From Bryum argenteum (lineage: Eukaryota > Streptophyta > Bryopsida > Bryales > Bryaceae), in NCBI GenBank assembly GCA_037043015.1, contig CM073322.1, positions 11,357,601-11,421,600 on the forward strand: DNA of 64,000 nucleotides. The letters run 5' to 3'. The first letter of the stretch is position 1. Every line of letters begins with the position of its first letter. The notes under the pieces were generated by a model. That model was given only the letters and a program-made list of their open reading frames with translations, was not told the origin of the DNA and did no database searches. The position numbers and the translations under genes are program-made. Positions 10,040 through 21,105 of this stretch are shown here, piece after piece.

Positions 10040-10680
10040 AGCCCGTCGAAAATATTTTATTCTCGCTCGACGTGAATGGCACTCTCATTCACTACGTTCC
10101 TCGTAGGATCATTTCTGGTGGGGATCGTCCCCGGTGGCAGAAGCAGGAGGCAAGGGCAAGACCTGGCCTTCAGTCAGTGCTTCAGTTTTGCGTCGATGCA
10201 GACTGGCAAATTTGTTTCTGGTCCTCGGTCACTAAGAAGAACCTTACTCCGAGGATCGAATTTATTAGCTCTGTTTTTCCAAGGCTCCCTAGGAACATCT
10301 TGGAGTTTGATCAGGGATATTGCTTCCGGAGTTGCTACCGGGAGCCTGATAATCCTGACCGGCCCTTCTTTATTAAGTCCATTGATCATCTCCTGGAAAT
10401 GAGTCCTGACCTCAGGGCTCGTGGTGCTAATCCCGAGAACATGCTTCTCATCGACGACTCCCCCTACAAGAACGTTTTGAACAATCCTTACAATGCGTTC
10501 CACCCTCACACCTGTACTTTGACCTCGGAGCAGAATGTGAGTGGCCAGCCTTACTTTCAGAAGATTCTGCAGCCTCTGTTATTCGACCTCTATAATTCTC
10601 AGAAAAATGTTCTTGAGTTTATTCTGGAGCACGCAAGGTTAGGGAAGCGCCGTATGCTCCCGGAAAATCACTGCATTTGA
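10040..10680 (+). pseudogene. FCP1/NIF-type HAD phosphatase domain, divergent
   Basis: The frame encodes ENILFSLDVNGTLIHYV, the first HAD motif. The usual second Asp (DxDx[TV]) is Asn here (DVNGT), which would be expected to impair phosphoryl-Asp chemistry. Then come FCVDADWQICFWSSVTKKN (the second motif, Ser/Thr within WSSVTK), IEFISSVFPRLPRNI and MLLIDDSPYKNVLNNPYNAF (the DD motif of FCP1/SCP-type enzymes). Domain order and spacing fit NLI-interacting-factor/CTD-phosphatase-like proteins. The frame closes with TGA at 10678-10680. Upstream, an exon-like stretch (9946-10037) runs into RRKYFILA in another frame, so a frameshift near 10067 probably separates the N-terminus from the domain. The ATG at 10072 would start inside motif 1 and is not a sensible start. 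Confidence 0.6.
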
Positions 10681-12535
10681 GCAAAGACAGACGCTTGATT
10701 TTGGTAGGAGGGAGTGATCATGGATTGATTACTTCTCGACCTTGGCGTTCGAGTTGTTCAAGATGGTGGAGCAAGTTCAAGATGCTCCGATTTGTCATTT
10801 CCGGCCGATACACCTCTTGTTCCCCTACATAGATTACCATATGAATACATGTCCTTAGCATGGGTGTATAGATTTTTCAGTCATCCAATTCGATGATCTA
10901 GCGAGCTAGAATTTGTAGATCACTTAGATTTTCTTCTAGTTCTGTAAATTTTCTAGGGTTCCACTCGAGACTTTTTCTTAACTGTATATTTCGAGGATGT
11001 TTAATTTGTGAAGACTCTCTTAATCTTAACGTGGAGAGTTTTCTATCATATTCCCTTTCTTGGTATCGGTTCTTATGTATGGTATTTTCTTTTGTTTTCC
11101 TTTTTGCTTTAGGATCCATGGCTTCTTCTTGTCATTGTCTCCTTGTCGTCTTTACTCATGGACTCTCTTGTTTGTTTTCTTCTTATATCAGCTGCCAGCC
11201 GACACTTCTATGTTTATTTTGGTTTTGTCTTCTTGTCGGCTGCCGGCCGATATGCCTGCCCTTATCATTCTATTGCTGTCTTTTGCGTTTCTAATCATCG
11301 TTCGACTTATTTCGAGGCTTGTATTGTTCGGGGTGATCGCCGTTTGGATTATGACATTGCTTTGGTACTTCTACCTCCAAGAAATGTATCATTCTATCCG
11401 TATCTGGATTGCTTTGCTACATCGGCCCTAATATTCCGACGGATCGTTGGAATGCTCACCGTAATGTAATCAAGCGGCCAGTGTAACGGGTTATTTGCCA
11501 TGTTGTTGGAGCGCTTCCATGTTGGTCTCTCGGTGTACGATGCCGATGCGTGACTTGAGGCCTCTCCTATCTTACATTCTACCTTCTCGGCGTCATCGAC
11601 AGCTATCCTTTGTTTATGGTAGAGAATTTTGTGATCGTCCTATGAATTTTCCGTGGTGTTACAAGCTCTTGAAGACTCTCTATTGCAAGCGTCGTTCCCG
11701 TGAGGTGTGCGGGCCCGACCAGCCTTCTCCTCGTTGATGTTTCTCCACTAGCATTAAGGTTGGCGCTGGATCTTTGCCGCTACTACATGCCTTATCCTTT
11801 TCGAGGTGATTTGACGTCTTTCAAGTACTACTATTCCCAATGTAGCTACAGATATTCTTCCGTTCATCTACCCCTTATACCAGTTCGAATCAGTTAGTCA
11901 ATATATGAGTCTTTCTAATAGACCCGGTCAACTTCATTATGAAGTTGCTCATTCCCTCAAGTACGGTGTTCCTCTCAGATCGCAGTGTTCCTAGGTTTTA
12001 CTTAGTCTGCATGCCTATCGGCTGCGAGCCGACACTTCAGCGATCAGCCAGTGCAGCACAACTGCGATGAGCCGGTCAGCACTCGCACTCGTCGACTTAT
12101 CGCTGTCGGTCTTCAAATCGAGATTTGCCCGGGATTAATATCCTGGATTGTTGAATATGGAGCGCCAGAAAGGAGGAAGTCGATGATGGAGTCGCGTTGC
12201 TACTTATCGGCTGCGAGCCGACACCGCTGCAATTCACCTATGTTAAACTTTTGTCTGCTTCGATACCTAGTGTTGTTGTATATTGTATAGGGTGTTGTAA
12301 TATTTATTGATACGAAGTTAGTGCAGCGCCGATACCACATGCTAGTGGGACGAGCTTCGTTTGGAATATTCGCTTATTCTTTTAATGAAACGGATTTGTT
12401 TCCTAACTCTAAGAGTGTATTCATCTATATTTTCTCCGACTTGCTAATAATGTCAATCATTCTCATTCTCTACCTTGCCTTGTTTTGCTCCTTCGAGGTG
12501 TGTCGGATGGAAGCCGATTGATTTCTGGACTGTCA
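10681..12535 (+). other. Downstream remnants of the block with four more palindromes
   Basis: Palindromes at 11186-11204, 11234-11252, 12016-12034 and 12205-12223, with degenerate half copies near 10800 and 12497. Between them are short protein-like stretches on the plus strand, such as FEACIVRGDRRLDYDIALVL (about 11310-11370) and RPLLSYILPSRRHRQLSFVY (about 11560-11620), without a continuous frame. This is the right-hand limit of the palindrome-marked block; after about 12.53 kb the sequence becomes AT-rich intergenic DNA. Confidence 0.45.
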
Positions 12536-12572
12536 AATTGTCCAGAATTAGTTAAATACCCGTTTTGATATA

Positions 12573-12932
12573 TTAACCCTTAAACGCCCGAGGTGACCCG
12601 AGGGGTTACCTTCCAACAGAACTCTCACTGTACTCAACTTTTCACTTATATTTTGATGTCAAACTGGTCACCTTCTTGTGATGCATTCAAAAAGTGAAAG
12701 TTTACAATTCAAATTACAATTTGTATGAGTGATTTTGTGCTTTGGAAGGATTGTGGTAGCGAGGTTGGGGTTGTACATAACCTTGTAGGAGGTTGCAAGC
12801 TCATCATTGATTGGTGCATTCATGATGCCCTTGTTCAAAAAGTGCACTATTCATGATGCCCAAGTCCAAAAGATGTTGTGATCCAATTTTGGGCTGCCCG
12901 TTTCACACCCCATGGGCGTTTTAAGGGTTAAG
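12573..12932. mobile_element. TTAACCC-ended MITE, about 360 bp
   Basis: Begins TTAACCCTTAAACGCCC and ends GGGCGTTTTAAGGGTTAA. The inner sequence (CATGATGCCCAAG, AAAAGTGCACTATTCATGAT) is shared with the copies at 30792-33703 (interrupted), 56858-57227 and 57228-57585. It has no coding capacity. A TA or TTAA target is suggested by the ends but not proved. Confidence 0.85.
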
Positions 12933-13035
12933 AATCTCATTTTCTTCATTGATCTATCTTACCGAAAGGATAAATTTCAACAAAGTTGTTTTGTTGCGAG
13001 TTCAATTACAAGCTTTGTGAAGTAAACAAGGAATT

Positions 13036-13338
13036 CACTAGTAGAAAATTGCACAAAAAGAGACGTCCGTAGTGCCTTGTCCCTAGTGACGCAAGAGAGC
13101 TTGTTTAGTTGTGCTTTTGAGAAGATCAAAATAAATCATTATATTCTTCACTTCTCTTTAGAACTTTTTCGGTGTCATAGCCCATAGTGTAGCCTACTAG
13201 ATTAGCAAGAATATAAAGGAAAGTGACAAAAAATAACAATTAATTTTGATGTCATTAGAAGCACAGTTTAAGAGGTACTCTTTTGTTACTAGGAACAAGT
13301 CACTACGGATGTCACTTTTTTGCCACTTTCTACTAGTG
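13036..13338. mobile_element. CACTA-type non-autonomous element, 303 bp
   Basis: Left end CACTAGTAGAAAATTGC, right end the inverted TTTCTACTAGTG. It is flanked on both sides by the 3-bp duplication ATT, as expected for CACTA (En/Spm) insertions. Inside are subterminal inverted stretches (GTCCCTAGTGACGC and the matching CACTACGGATGTCAC). There is no ORF. Confidence 0.85.
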
Positions 13339-13914
13339 ATTAAGTTGATATTTTCTTAAGAAATGCACCTCAATAGGCCAAATGTAATCAAAAGAATAAT
13401 AGTTGGCTTTGATATCAAAGAACATTGAAGGGCTTTATTTCTTGACATCGCTCACAAAGTATGAAGCTCGTAGCAATTTTGCATGACGTGTTGAGGGATG
13501 CAACCTCAAGTATCTCCATAGGGTCAAACTTGAGACCTCATGGTTGACTCTTGGCCTCTTGGGGACTTCATGCCACCTTCCTTTTACCTATACATTTCTT
13601 TGTGCTAGTTTAAGGTCATCTTGGACCGAAATGAAGAACATTTTCATTCACCTAACCAATTCATGCTTCAATAATTGCTAACTTTACTTCTTATTCAAAT
13701 TCCTCAAGCCCTCCTTCAACCAGAGAGAGAGACTCAAACTGAATTTTTGCAATAAAACATACATAAACTAATCTATAGGGGATAAGATTCAATAAAAGTA
13801 AATAGCTCAAGGTAGATAAATTTATATAAAAATATTGGGTGAATATATAATGCAAAGAAATCTATCTAATATTCTTTCAAACAAGATGTCATATCTTTAG
13901 ATCATGATACTAAA

Positions 13915-14070
13915 GGGTTTGCTCAAAATCGGTACAATGCATATTGTACTTTTATGTCAACCCAAAGTCGGTGCAATACATATAGAGGTTGATTGTCAAC
14001 CTAAAGCCGGTGCAATGCATATTCTACTTATTTGCCAATCCAAATTGCAGATTTTACTTATTTGTCAAGA
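13915..14070. repeat. Imperfect 40-45-bp tandem repeat, about 3 copies
   Basis: Recurring AAAGTCGGTGCAATGCATAT and TACTTATTTGTCAA segments in tandem. The short open frame across it is simply the repeat read in frame; I do not call a gene. Confidence 0.7.
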
Positions 14071-14129
14071 AAGCTTTCCAAATACACTAAAAACATGTGC
14101 GCAACCCATGAGTTGTTAAAAGCGCGGTG

Positions 14130-14829
14130 TAAGGGCCCATTCCCATGGGAGACTCGTCCCCGTAAAATGCACATGGACTCAAAAAAGCATGTCATTCCCA
14201 TGCAACCCAACTTGTAATTCGTTTTACGGGAGCTCGTGATATTTCAGGGGCTTGCGAATGGGAGGTGGTCTTGAAGCCCCCATCAGCCAATGAGATTTTT
14301 TCTTTAGAATCCTTGGAATTTTTGATTTGGACCCCCCCCCTATCGTTTCTGATATTTGAATTCAAAAATGGGGCCTCCGCCCCTAAATTACCTTGGGAGG
14401 TCTATTCCTTGGCATTTCAAGCCTACACATTAAAAAATTAGGAGGCTCTTTACCCCTCCCCCTACCTTGCCCCCGAGAAATGCTCGTAGCACTGATTTAC
14501 AATGATCCGGTGGCAAGCCCTTGAAATAAAAATAGAACCCGTATTGCAAATTTGGAGGCTTTGTCCTCTTGTCTTTACCTTTTTTAGACTAAATAGTGCT
14601 TCTTCAAATGATGGACCACTATTCCCTCAAAAGAACGACTTACACTTGGAATTTAAAGGAAGACATATGTATGAATGGTCCTTCATAATCTTCCCTTCAT
14701 AGTGGCCCTTCATAATCTTCCCTTCATAGTGGCCCATCATAATCTTCCCTTGATATTGGCCCATCATTTTTCAAGGCTTCTGCAGATACGGAACTAGGGG
14801 GACGGGTCTCACATGGAAATGGGCCCTAA
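14130..14829. mobile_element. TIR element with TAAGGGCCCATT ends, about 700 bp
   Basis: Left end TAAGGGCCCATTCCCATG followed by GGGAGACTCGTCCCC; right end the inverted GGGGACGGGTCTCACATGG followed by AAATGGGCCCTAA. Inverted arms of about 30 bp with mismatches. Internally there is a 27-bp direct repeat, about 3 copies (CTTCATAATCTTCCCTTCAT), at about 14683-14765 and a C9 run near 14334. No clear target duplication was found and there is no coding capacity. Confidence 0.72.
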
Positions 14830-14929
14830 GGCTTGTTAACTATCAGGAATCCTCCTAAAGTACCAAACATTAGTTGATAAATATAATGAGTCGACAACTG
14901 ATGAGAAATTTCGTTAAAAAAAATCACAC

Positions 14930-15162
14930 TTAACCCCTAAAGGTCTGAGCGTGCCGTGGCGACGAGTAGAATACGGTGTGTTTTGGTTGTATTTGGAGTG
15001 AATGCACACCTTGAATGGGTTTGAGTTCAAAGAAGAAGTTGACATTTGAATTAATGCGGTTCTAGTGAGCTATTACGATTCCAGTTTAGAGTTTCTTGTT
15101 GGTAGCTAATCCTAATTATACGACAGCGTACATACTATCCCCAAGGGACTTTTAAGGGTTAA
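14930..15162. mobile_element. Small TTAACCC-ended MITE
   Basis: Starts TTAACCCCTAAAGGTC and ends GGGACTTTTAAGGGTTAA. It is related by its ends to the MITEs at 12573 and 58896 but its interior differs. Confidence 0.6.
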
Positions 15163-15554
15163 GCCCCAAGGCTGAGCTTTTGCCTGACCAACTTCCTCAA
15201 AATCAATGCCACAATAAGAGCCCAATGCAAAAGCAAACAAGCCCAATGCAAAAGCAGGGATAGCTTTTGTATGAGCTCCAAATTGAAAGATGAGTAAGGA
15301 TCATTCTTTAGCTAACGTTGACAATGTTATAAAATGGGCTTGTGAGATGACCAGTTCCACAGCACAGACAGTTGCTTTTTGCATAAGAAAAATTTCCATC
15401 ATGGGAAAAAATTCTCTCAAGAAAAGGGCAATGGATGGATGGTGATGCATGCATGGTCCCAAAAATTCGATGATAGAGCTCTCCCTGCACAAAAAACGAT
15501 ACTTACGACAAAAAAAACATACTCTGGAGCATGTTTCATAAAATAGCGTTTTTA

Positions 15555-16442
15555 GTCATCTCCCTTAGTTATGATCGTACCATCTATCATATCATAGGAG
15601 AACCGTATGCTTGACCCAAAGAGGACTTTTGGGGTTTGTACCCTTAACGCGTAAAAGTGGGACCAAAAACATCGTCTTTGTTTTTTACATAAATCAATTG
15701 CACTATATGAATATCGTTCTTCTTTATCAAAACACATCAATGGTCCAATGATTTTTCAGCATACCTCTCTCCCCAAGGTGAAGTATGGTATAATAACATC
15801 TAAGTAAACTAATCTTGAGATAGTTTTTTTTTTAACAAATTTGGAGTGATTTCTTGGTATTGTTAGTCATCGTAGGAGAAGCAATGGAAGATATGCTGAC
15901 CAATAGAGGACTTTTGGGGTTTGTACCCTAAACGCGTCAAAGTGGGACCAAAAACATCCTCTTTGTTGTTTACATAAATCAATTGCACTATAAGAACATT
16001 GTTCTTCTTTATCAAAACAAATCAATGGACCAATGGATTTTCAGCATACTTGTCCCCAAGGTGAAGTATGGTGCAATAACATCTAATATATATCTTCCTC
16101 TTATTGAGATAGTTTTCTTACAAACTTCTAGTGATTTCTTGGTATAGTTAGTTATGATCGTACCACCTATCATAGGAGAAGTAATGGAAGATATGTTGAC
16201 CCATAGAAGACTTTTGGGGTTTGTACCCTAAACGTGCCAATGTGGGACCAAAAACAACCTCTTGTTGCTTACATAAATATAATTGCACTATGAGAACACT
16301 GTTCTTTATTGAAACAAATCAATGGTCCAATGATTTTTTAGCATACCTCTCCTCTACCCAAGGTAAAGTATGTTACAATAACATCTACTTGATCTTCCTC
16401 TTGAAATACTTTTTTTACAAACTTGGAGTGATTTCTTGGTAA
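15555..16442. repeat. Tandem repeat of about 290-310 bp, three copies
   Basis: Each unit contains ATGATCGTACCA(T/C)CTATCAT, AGGACTTTTGGGGTTTGTACC, GTGGGACCAAAAAC, ACATAAAT(C/A)(A)AATTGCACTAT and GGAGTGATTTCTTGGTA in the same order. Units start near 15555, 15865 and 16145. The second unit has lost part of its opening segment. No gene. Confidence 0.85.
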
Positions 16443-16977
16443 GCTTCTTGAGGTGGACAAACATATATAGTAGAAACATTGACTTTGATTACAATGTTTC
16501 ACTCTAGTTGCCTTGCACCAACCTTCAAGTCCTTGTAGGACTCTTTTAATGATGTAAATGGCCAACACAAGCTTTGAAGTAAGTTCACTAGTCATTCAAA
16601 GTTATTGAGAAATCATTGTAAGCCAAGTAGAAGTGAGAGCACTCAATGCTAAGTGGTAAGTGTAGTAGTTGTAAGTGTATAGTAAAGAATGTTACAAGGA
16701 TGTTACAGCCCGAGAATGTTACAAGGATGTTACTAGAACAAGTAATTTTTGTGCATGGGGGAAATTAAAGAGCCAGTGGAATCACCATTTTTGGACTCTT
16801 CTACAATGAGTTATGAATTTTTGAAGTTGGGCATATAAGTGTTCCTAAAGTGTTACCCTAAAGTGACACCCTATAATGTTTGCGGTGAATATGTACATGG
16901 TACTGCTGAATGGAGAAGTTGTTATATACATGTGAGTGAAGATTACTAGAGCTCCATTACTAGACCTCCTCTATTTA

Positions 16978-17247
16978 CACTACTACAATTTGAGGGGGGC
17001 TTGCAACGTTTTCTCCTCAAATGTTGCTCAAGTTTAGCAACATTTTGAAACTTGCTTGAGCAACATTCTCAAGAATGTAAGCAACACTTTTGGATCATCA
17101 AGCAACAATATTTATAATCAAGTTGAAAACATTGCTTATTTTCTTGAGAATGTTGCTCAAGCAAGTTCCAAAACGTCGCTGAACTTGGGAATGTTTGCAC
17201 AAAAGCAATGTTTGTAATGCTGCAAACCCCTCTCTTTTCTAGTAGTG
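16978..17247. mobile_element. CACTA-type MITE, 270 bp
   Basis: Left end CACTACTACAATTTGAGGGG, right end the inverse of CACTACTAGAAAAGAGAGG. TTA is duplicated on both sides. The inner part is strongly palindromic (TTGCTCAAG... repeated in both directions around GAGCAACATTCTCAAGAA), giving a long hairpin that could be a small-RNA source. Confidence 0.83.
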
Positions 17248-17578
17248 TTAAGATCACTTTACTATAATATAATTTGCATAAACATAACTCTTAATAGTAT
17301 CATAGTACACTTCAATGTGATCCAGCCCCAACGCACTTCACAGTCCCCATTTGAATCATTCTTAGCACACACGAAATTAGCAAAGGATGTCGCTCAGACT
17401 TCAAGCCTCTCAATCTCGCCTCTATTCTTATCGCACGTTTCATTGACACGATAGGATAACACGCATCGTATGGTTTATTATAAAGTCGTTGTTGGTCCTA
17501 TTCAAATGTTTCGCACATTCCCTGGACCCTCTATATGCATGTATGCATATTCGGAGCACCTGAAGATGCATATCTAGC

Positions 17579-18324
17579 TTAACCCTAGAACGTCGGAGCC
17601 CATAACCGTGGCCTGAACTTTGATATGTCTTACTCTGAATCCTCCATTTCGCCACTTTACCTGAAAGTAAAATATTTTATTTTATTTTTCGTAGATGTGA
17701 TCACATGCTTTTCATATGCTGTAAAAATTTCAGATTTTTTTGGGAAGATTTGAAATTCAAGTGAATTTTCAAAGAAAAACCAAAAATAATTCATATCAAA
17801 TACAAATCACTTTCAAAAAATCTGAAATTTTTAGAATAAGGGGACATTGTAGAGAAGAATAGCTTGGTGTAATCCATGGTTTCGTGTCATGCTATATTTG
17901 AAAATTAAGAAAGAGACCCTATAGGCATGTAAACTTAAGGTGTCAGTAAATCACTAGATATTAGGAATTTCTTGAAATTCTAACTTGGAGTAGAAACAAG
18001 ACTTGGTAAGATTCATTTTATGAATTGAGCTTGAACTCAAAAGAGATCATTTAGTTGCCTAAATTTGAGACTTAATAAAAGTAGGAAAAAGTTGCAGAAA
18101 TGCACTTTGTGGTGATTTGTTTTTAACCATTCTTTCAACTTTCATACCACATGTGATCTTAGGAAATACCTTAAATGACCTCAAATGAATTCCATGATAT
18201 GCTATTATCATTCATAAATCCAATTACAAAAATCATGAATGAAATTCATCCCGCAATAATAGGTTACAGTGAAAATGTTCTGTTCATCGGACATAAAATG
18301 GCCGCTCCGACGTTCCAGGGTTAA
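17579..18324. mobile_element. TIR element with TTAACCCTAGAACGTCGG ends, about 746 bp
   Basis: The left end is TTAACCCTAGAACGTCGGAG and the right end CTCCGACGTTCCAGGGTTAA, an imperfect inverted repeat. A shorter relative with the same ends is at 29416-29560. The interior is AT-rich and non-coding. Confidence 0.78.
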
Positions 18325-19913
18325 CATGTTGATTAGTTCTCAGTAAAGTCTCGATCGACACCCTTCCAGTTGACAGTGGCGTACTTACTACTCAGTTTTT
18401 ACAGTGTCAGACCCTGCAGTGAACAGTTCTGATCAGATACGGCATGTGCGTGGCATGCAACAAATCCAATGCAAAATGGTGCGCAACATTGAGAAGAGTG
18501 GCATCATTGCTGCTGGAGAAGGGACTGGATTCGTGTTCGAGAGAACCAAAGGCTTACAGCTTGGGGGAGCTTTCAGAGGAATTTCGGTAGGCCGGTGCAC
18601 ACAGACACCTGCCACATCCAGGAATTGGTCGTTGGAGGTAGATCTAGGTAGCCTTTTCACACACACAGATTAGACGCCAACAAACGTCACTAGCCGCCCG
18701 GCAATGCCGCCGTCCTTTACCAATTTGTTTCAACGCAAGAGTTGAATAAGTCCTTGAAGTCTTTCGAGCTAGCATGCACTTCTACTACTCAAGCCGACTC
18801 AGCAGCTCCTCTCCTCTTCCGAGTCCCGACTGTCTCATGCTCCACTTCGGCACTGGAGCATAGACCTTCGTACTCACCACACTTGTGCAAATTGCATGAA
18901 AAGTTCACTTGAAAGGGCATCTAGTGACTGTGAGGGTTGAAACCTCGTAACCCTTTTTTAGTCTGTCGGTAGGTGCCAAAGACTCCACTTTTGGGTCGGG
19001 AAACAGTGTCGATAAGGACAGGGAGTTTGTCAATTCAACCCATTCTCGGGGAAATTGATCGCAAAACACAAGACAACAAGGTTGAGTTCTTACAGTTGCA
19101 AAATTATTAGAGATTGATCTGACAAGAAGCAATTCATCCTTATTGTTCCGTGATTTTTGTGATCTTTCTTGCCCAGAGAAATCTACTACACCACGGCTTG
19201 GCGCTGAGCTTCAACAATGAAGGACTGGAAAAGAAGGTTTATACCGGCGATGCGATAAGAATGATCAAACTCTAATATCTGTTAAGCAATTTGTGGTCGA
19301 TCGCAATTGAGGTTGATTTCGGTTCCTTGTTGGTCAATTTCTTAAGCTTCAGTGCGCTTTCTGAATTGGTCTACGATGCTTGGTTTTTGGAAAGGATACG
19401 ATGCCCTGCTCGCCGGGCAAAGCGTCTTACATCGATACGATGCTCATGAGCTTAGCTTGCCCACGCAGTGACGTCTCCTCCCAAGTGTGGAAGGCGAAGG
19501 CATTTAACATCAGGATTCCCATGAGATGGTTTGATTAGAGCAGGTCGTGGAGATACACTCGAAGAATCAAGCAAGAGCTGCTTCCAAGTCTCCACATTTT
19601 GCTGGTGAGTTGCACGCCTTCCCTTGTGTGAACGATGTGTACGAAAAGTTGACTAGCATGTGCACGTTTGCTCATGCCAAAATGGTGCCGTTCATCACCA
19701 GTCTACAAGCCTTCGAAGCAAGAGCGGATTTTGCACTTGATATCTAAATCGTCCATTGATAGAGGAGGCAATGAGTTACACCTTTGAGTCAAGGTTTTGT
19801 CTTGTATGCAAGAATAGAAACGGGTGAGTACTGCATCGGAGGATCAAGGCTAGTAAGAGAATTAGAAAGCTGATGAGAGCTGTTAAAAAGAATATGGTCA
19901 ATGGTTGTTGCAG
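18325..19913 (+). other. Region upstream of AP2-like member F; possible 5' exons
   Basis: Two short plus-strand frames could be exons: 18404-18670 (reads CKMVRNIEKSGIIAAGEG, unrecognised) and about 19540-19614 (reads IHSKNQARAASKSPHF before a GTGAGT donor at 19615). I could not find a phase-consistent join of either to the exon at 19914, so the true start of member F is unresolved. No other feature is visible. Confidence 0.35.
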
Positions 19914-21105
19914 GTATCGAAACAGTGCTAGAAAGAAACGTGGGAATGCCAGAGAAGCCCGTCGTTTCTGGTCTCGACAAATGCAACAAATGTAGTACGT
20001 CAAGGGCAGATGATCGGCCAGGGTATAATGAGCCATCCCCAACAACCCATGCGGACATCTGCTGCCTTTACCGACTCGCAAATCCAGGACAGTCGAATGC
20101 GTTCCTCTCTGAACAGAACCTGAAACTGCGCGACTGCGGCCGCTGCAAGGACTGCCCTGCCTTGAAGGCACACAAGCACGAGCTTGTCGACCTTGCTAAC
20201 AACGAGCCACCCCGATCCAGCAGCCTTCCACCCCAAGAAGGTCCGTAACACCATCCCTGTAACATACATAAGAGGCTTTTTCTAAAACATGCTCATGTCA
20301 AATCTACAAACACTTCTTATCCACTTCTCAAAGTGAGAGATCGTATACTCATCCCACTTGGTAACAATCAGAAGATGCATAATAACAGCTTCATTTTGTG
20401 GGTGCACCAGGGCTTGGGTCACCAACAAAGAAACGGAAGAAGATCGAACCCCGACTGCGTCAGGGGTTCAAGAAGTTTACGCTCGAAATACGACCAGAGA
20501 GGTTCAAGAAGAAGCTCTGGTTCGGAACTTACTCAGCGGACGAGATTGACCAGGCACAAGATGCAGTAAACTTTTATATGGGATGCAATCAGCCATATAC
20601 ACATGCCGACTCGCCCCGGATATTCGCATCGAAGCCGCTCAAGGGGATCAAATTCACAGATCTCCACCCGAACTGCGAAGACGAGATCGAAGTGGATGGA
20701 CATTTCGAACTGAAGTACAAATACTTCGCAAGACAAGTTAAGGAAGCTATCCACGAAGTCATGGGCAAACAGAAGAAAGCGAGCTCAAAACGGAATAAGA
20801 ACAAGGAGCCTGCCGGTGAGGCTCCAACTGGTGGTGATCCAACCATGCCTGGACCACCAGATACTCTTACCTGGGATCCCTTGGAGATCCAATACTCCTC
20901 TCCGGAGCTGCTTACTTATGAAGAAACGCTCCAAATCGCTGAGTTGCTACGACCACACAATAACCGAGAGGATACTTTCACCCTTGCAGAGATGTTTGCC
21001 TTCTCTCCAGCTGATCATACTTTCGGTTACGGAGAGCCCGTTCCCGCAGAAGACGACGATTTTTCATTGTGGATCTTTCAGAACGACGACCTTTCCAGAG
21101 ACTGA
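19914..21105 (+). CDS. AP2/ERF-like family member F, Cys-rich N-terminal exon (5' end unresolved)
   Basis: Two exons are clear. 19914-20240 follows GTTGCAG and ends at AAG-GTCCGT. 20411-21105 follows CACCAG and ends with TGA. The phases join (leftover G plus GG). The first exon has CNKC, ICCLYR and CGRCKDCP, a pattern suggesting metal binding. The second has a basic stretch (PTKKRKKIEPR, likely nuclear signal), then FTLEIRPERFKKKLWFGTYS and QAQDAVNFYMG. The latter fits the AP2 core (AEIR...vWLGTf...eAArAYD), lacking the usual YRGVR start. A helical YKYFARQVKEAIHEVMG follows, then an acidic, Pro-rich tail (EDDDFSLWIF), as in activation domains. Members A-E on the minus strand share this order. 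Likely a nuclear DNA-binding protein; target unknown. It is convergent with TMEM147. Confidence 0.55.

Noticed and set aside
18433..18666. Minus-strand frame reading TNPVPSPAAMMPLFSMLRTI
   Set aside because: It looks superficially protein-like, but I could not link it to a domain, splice site or neighbour, and the opposite frame is equally open.
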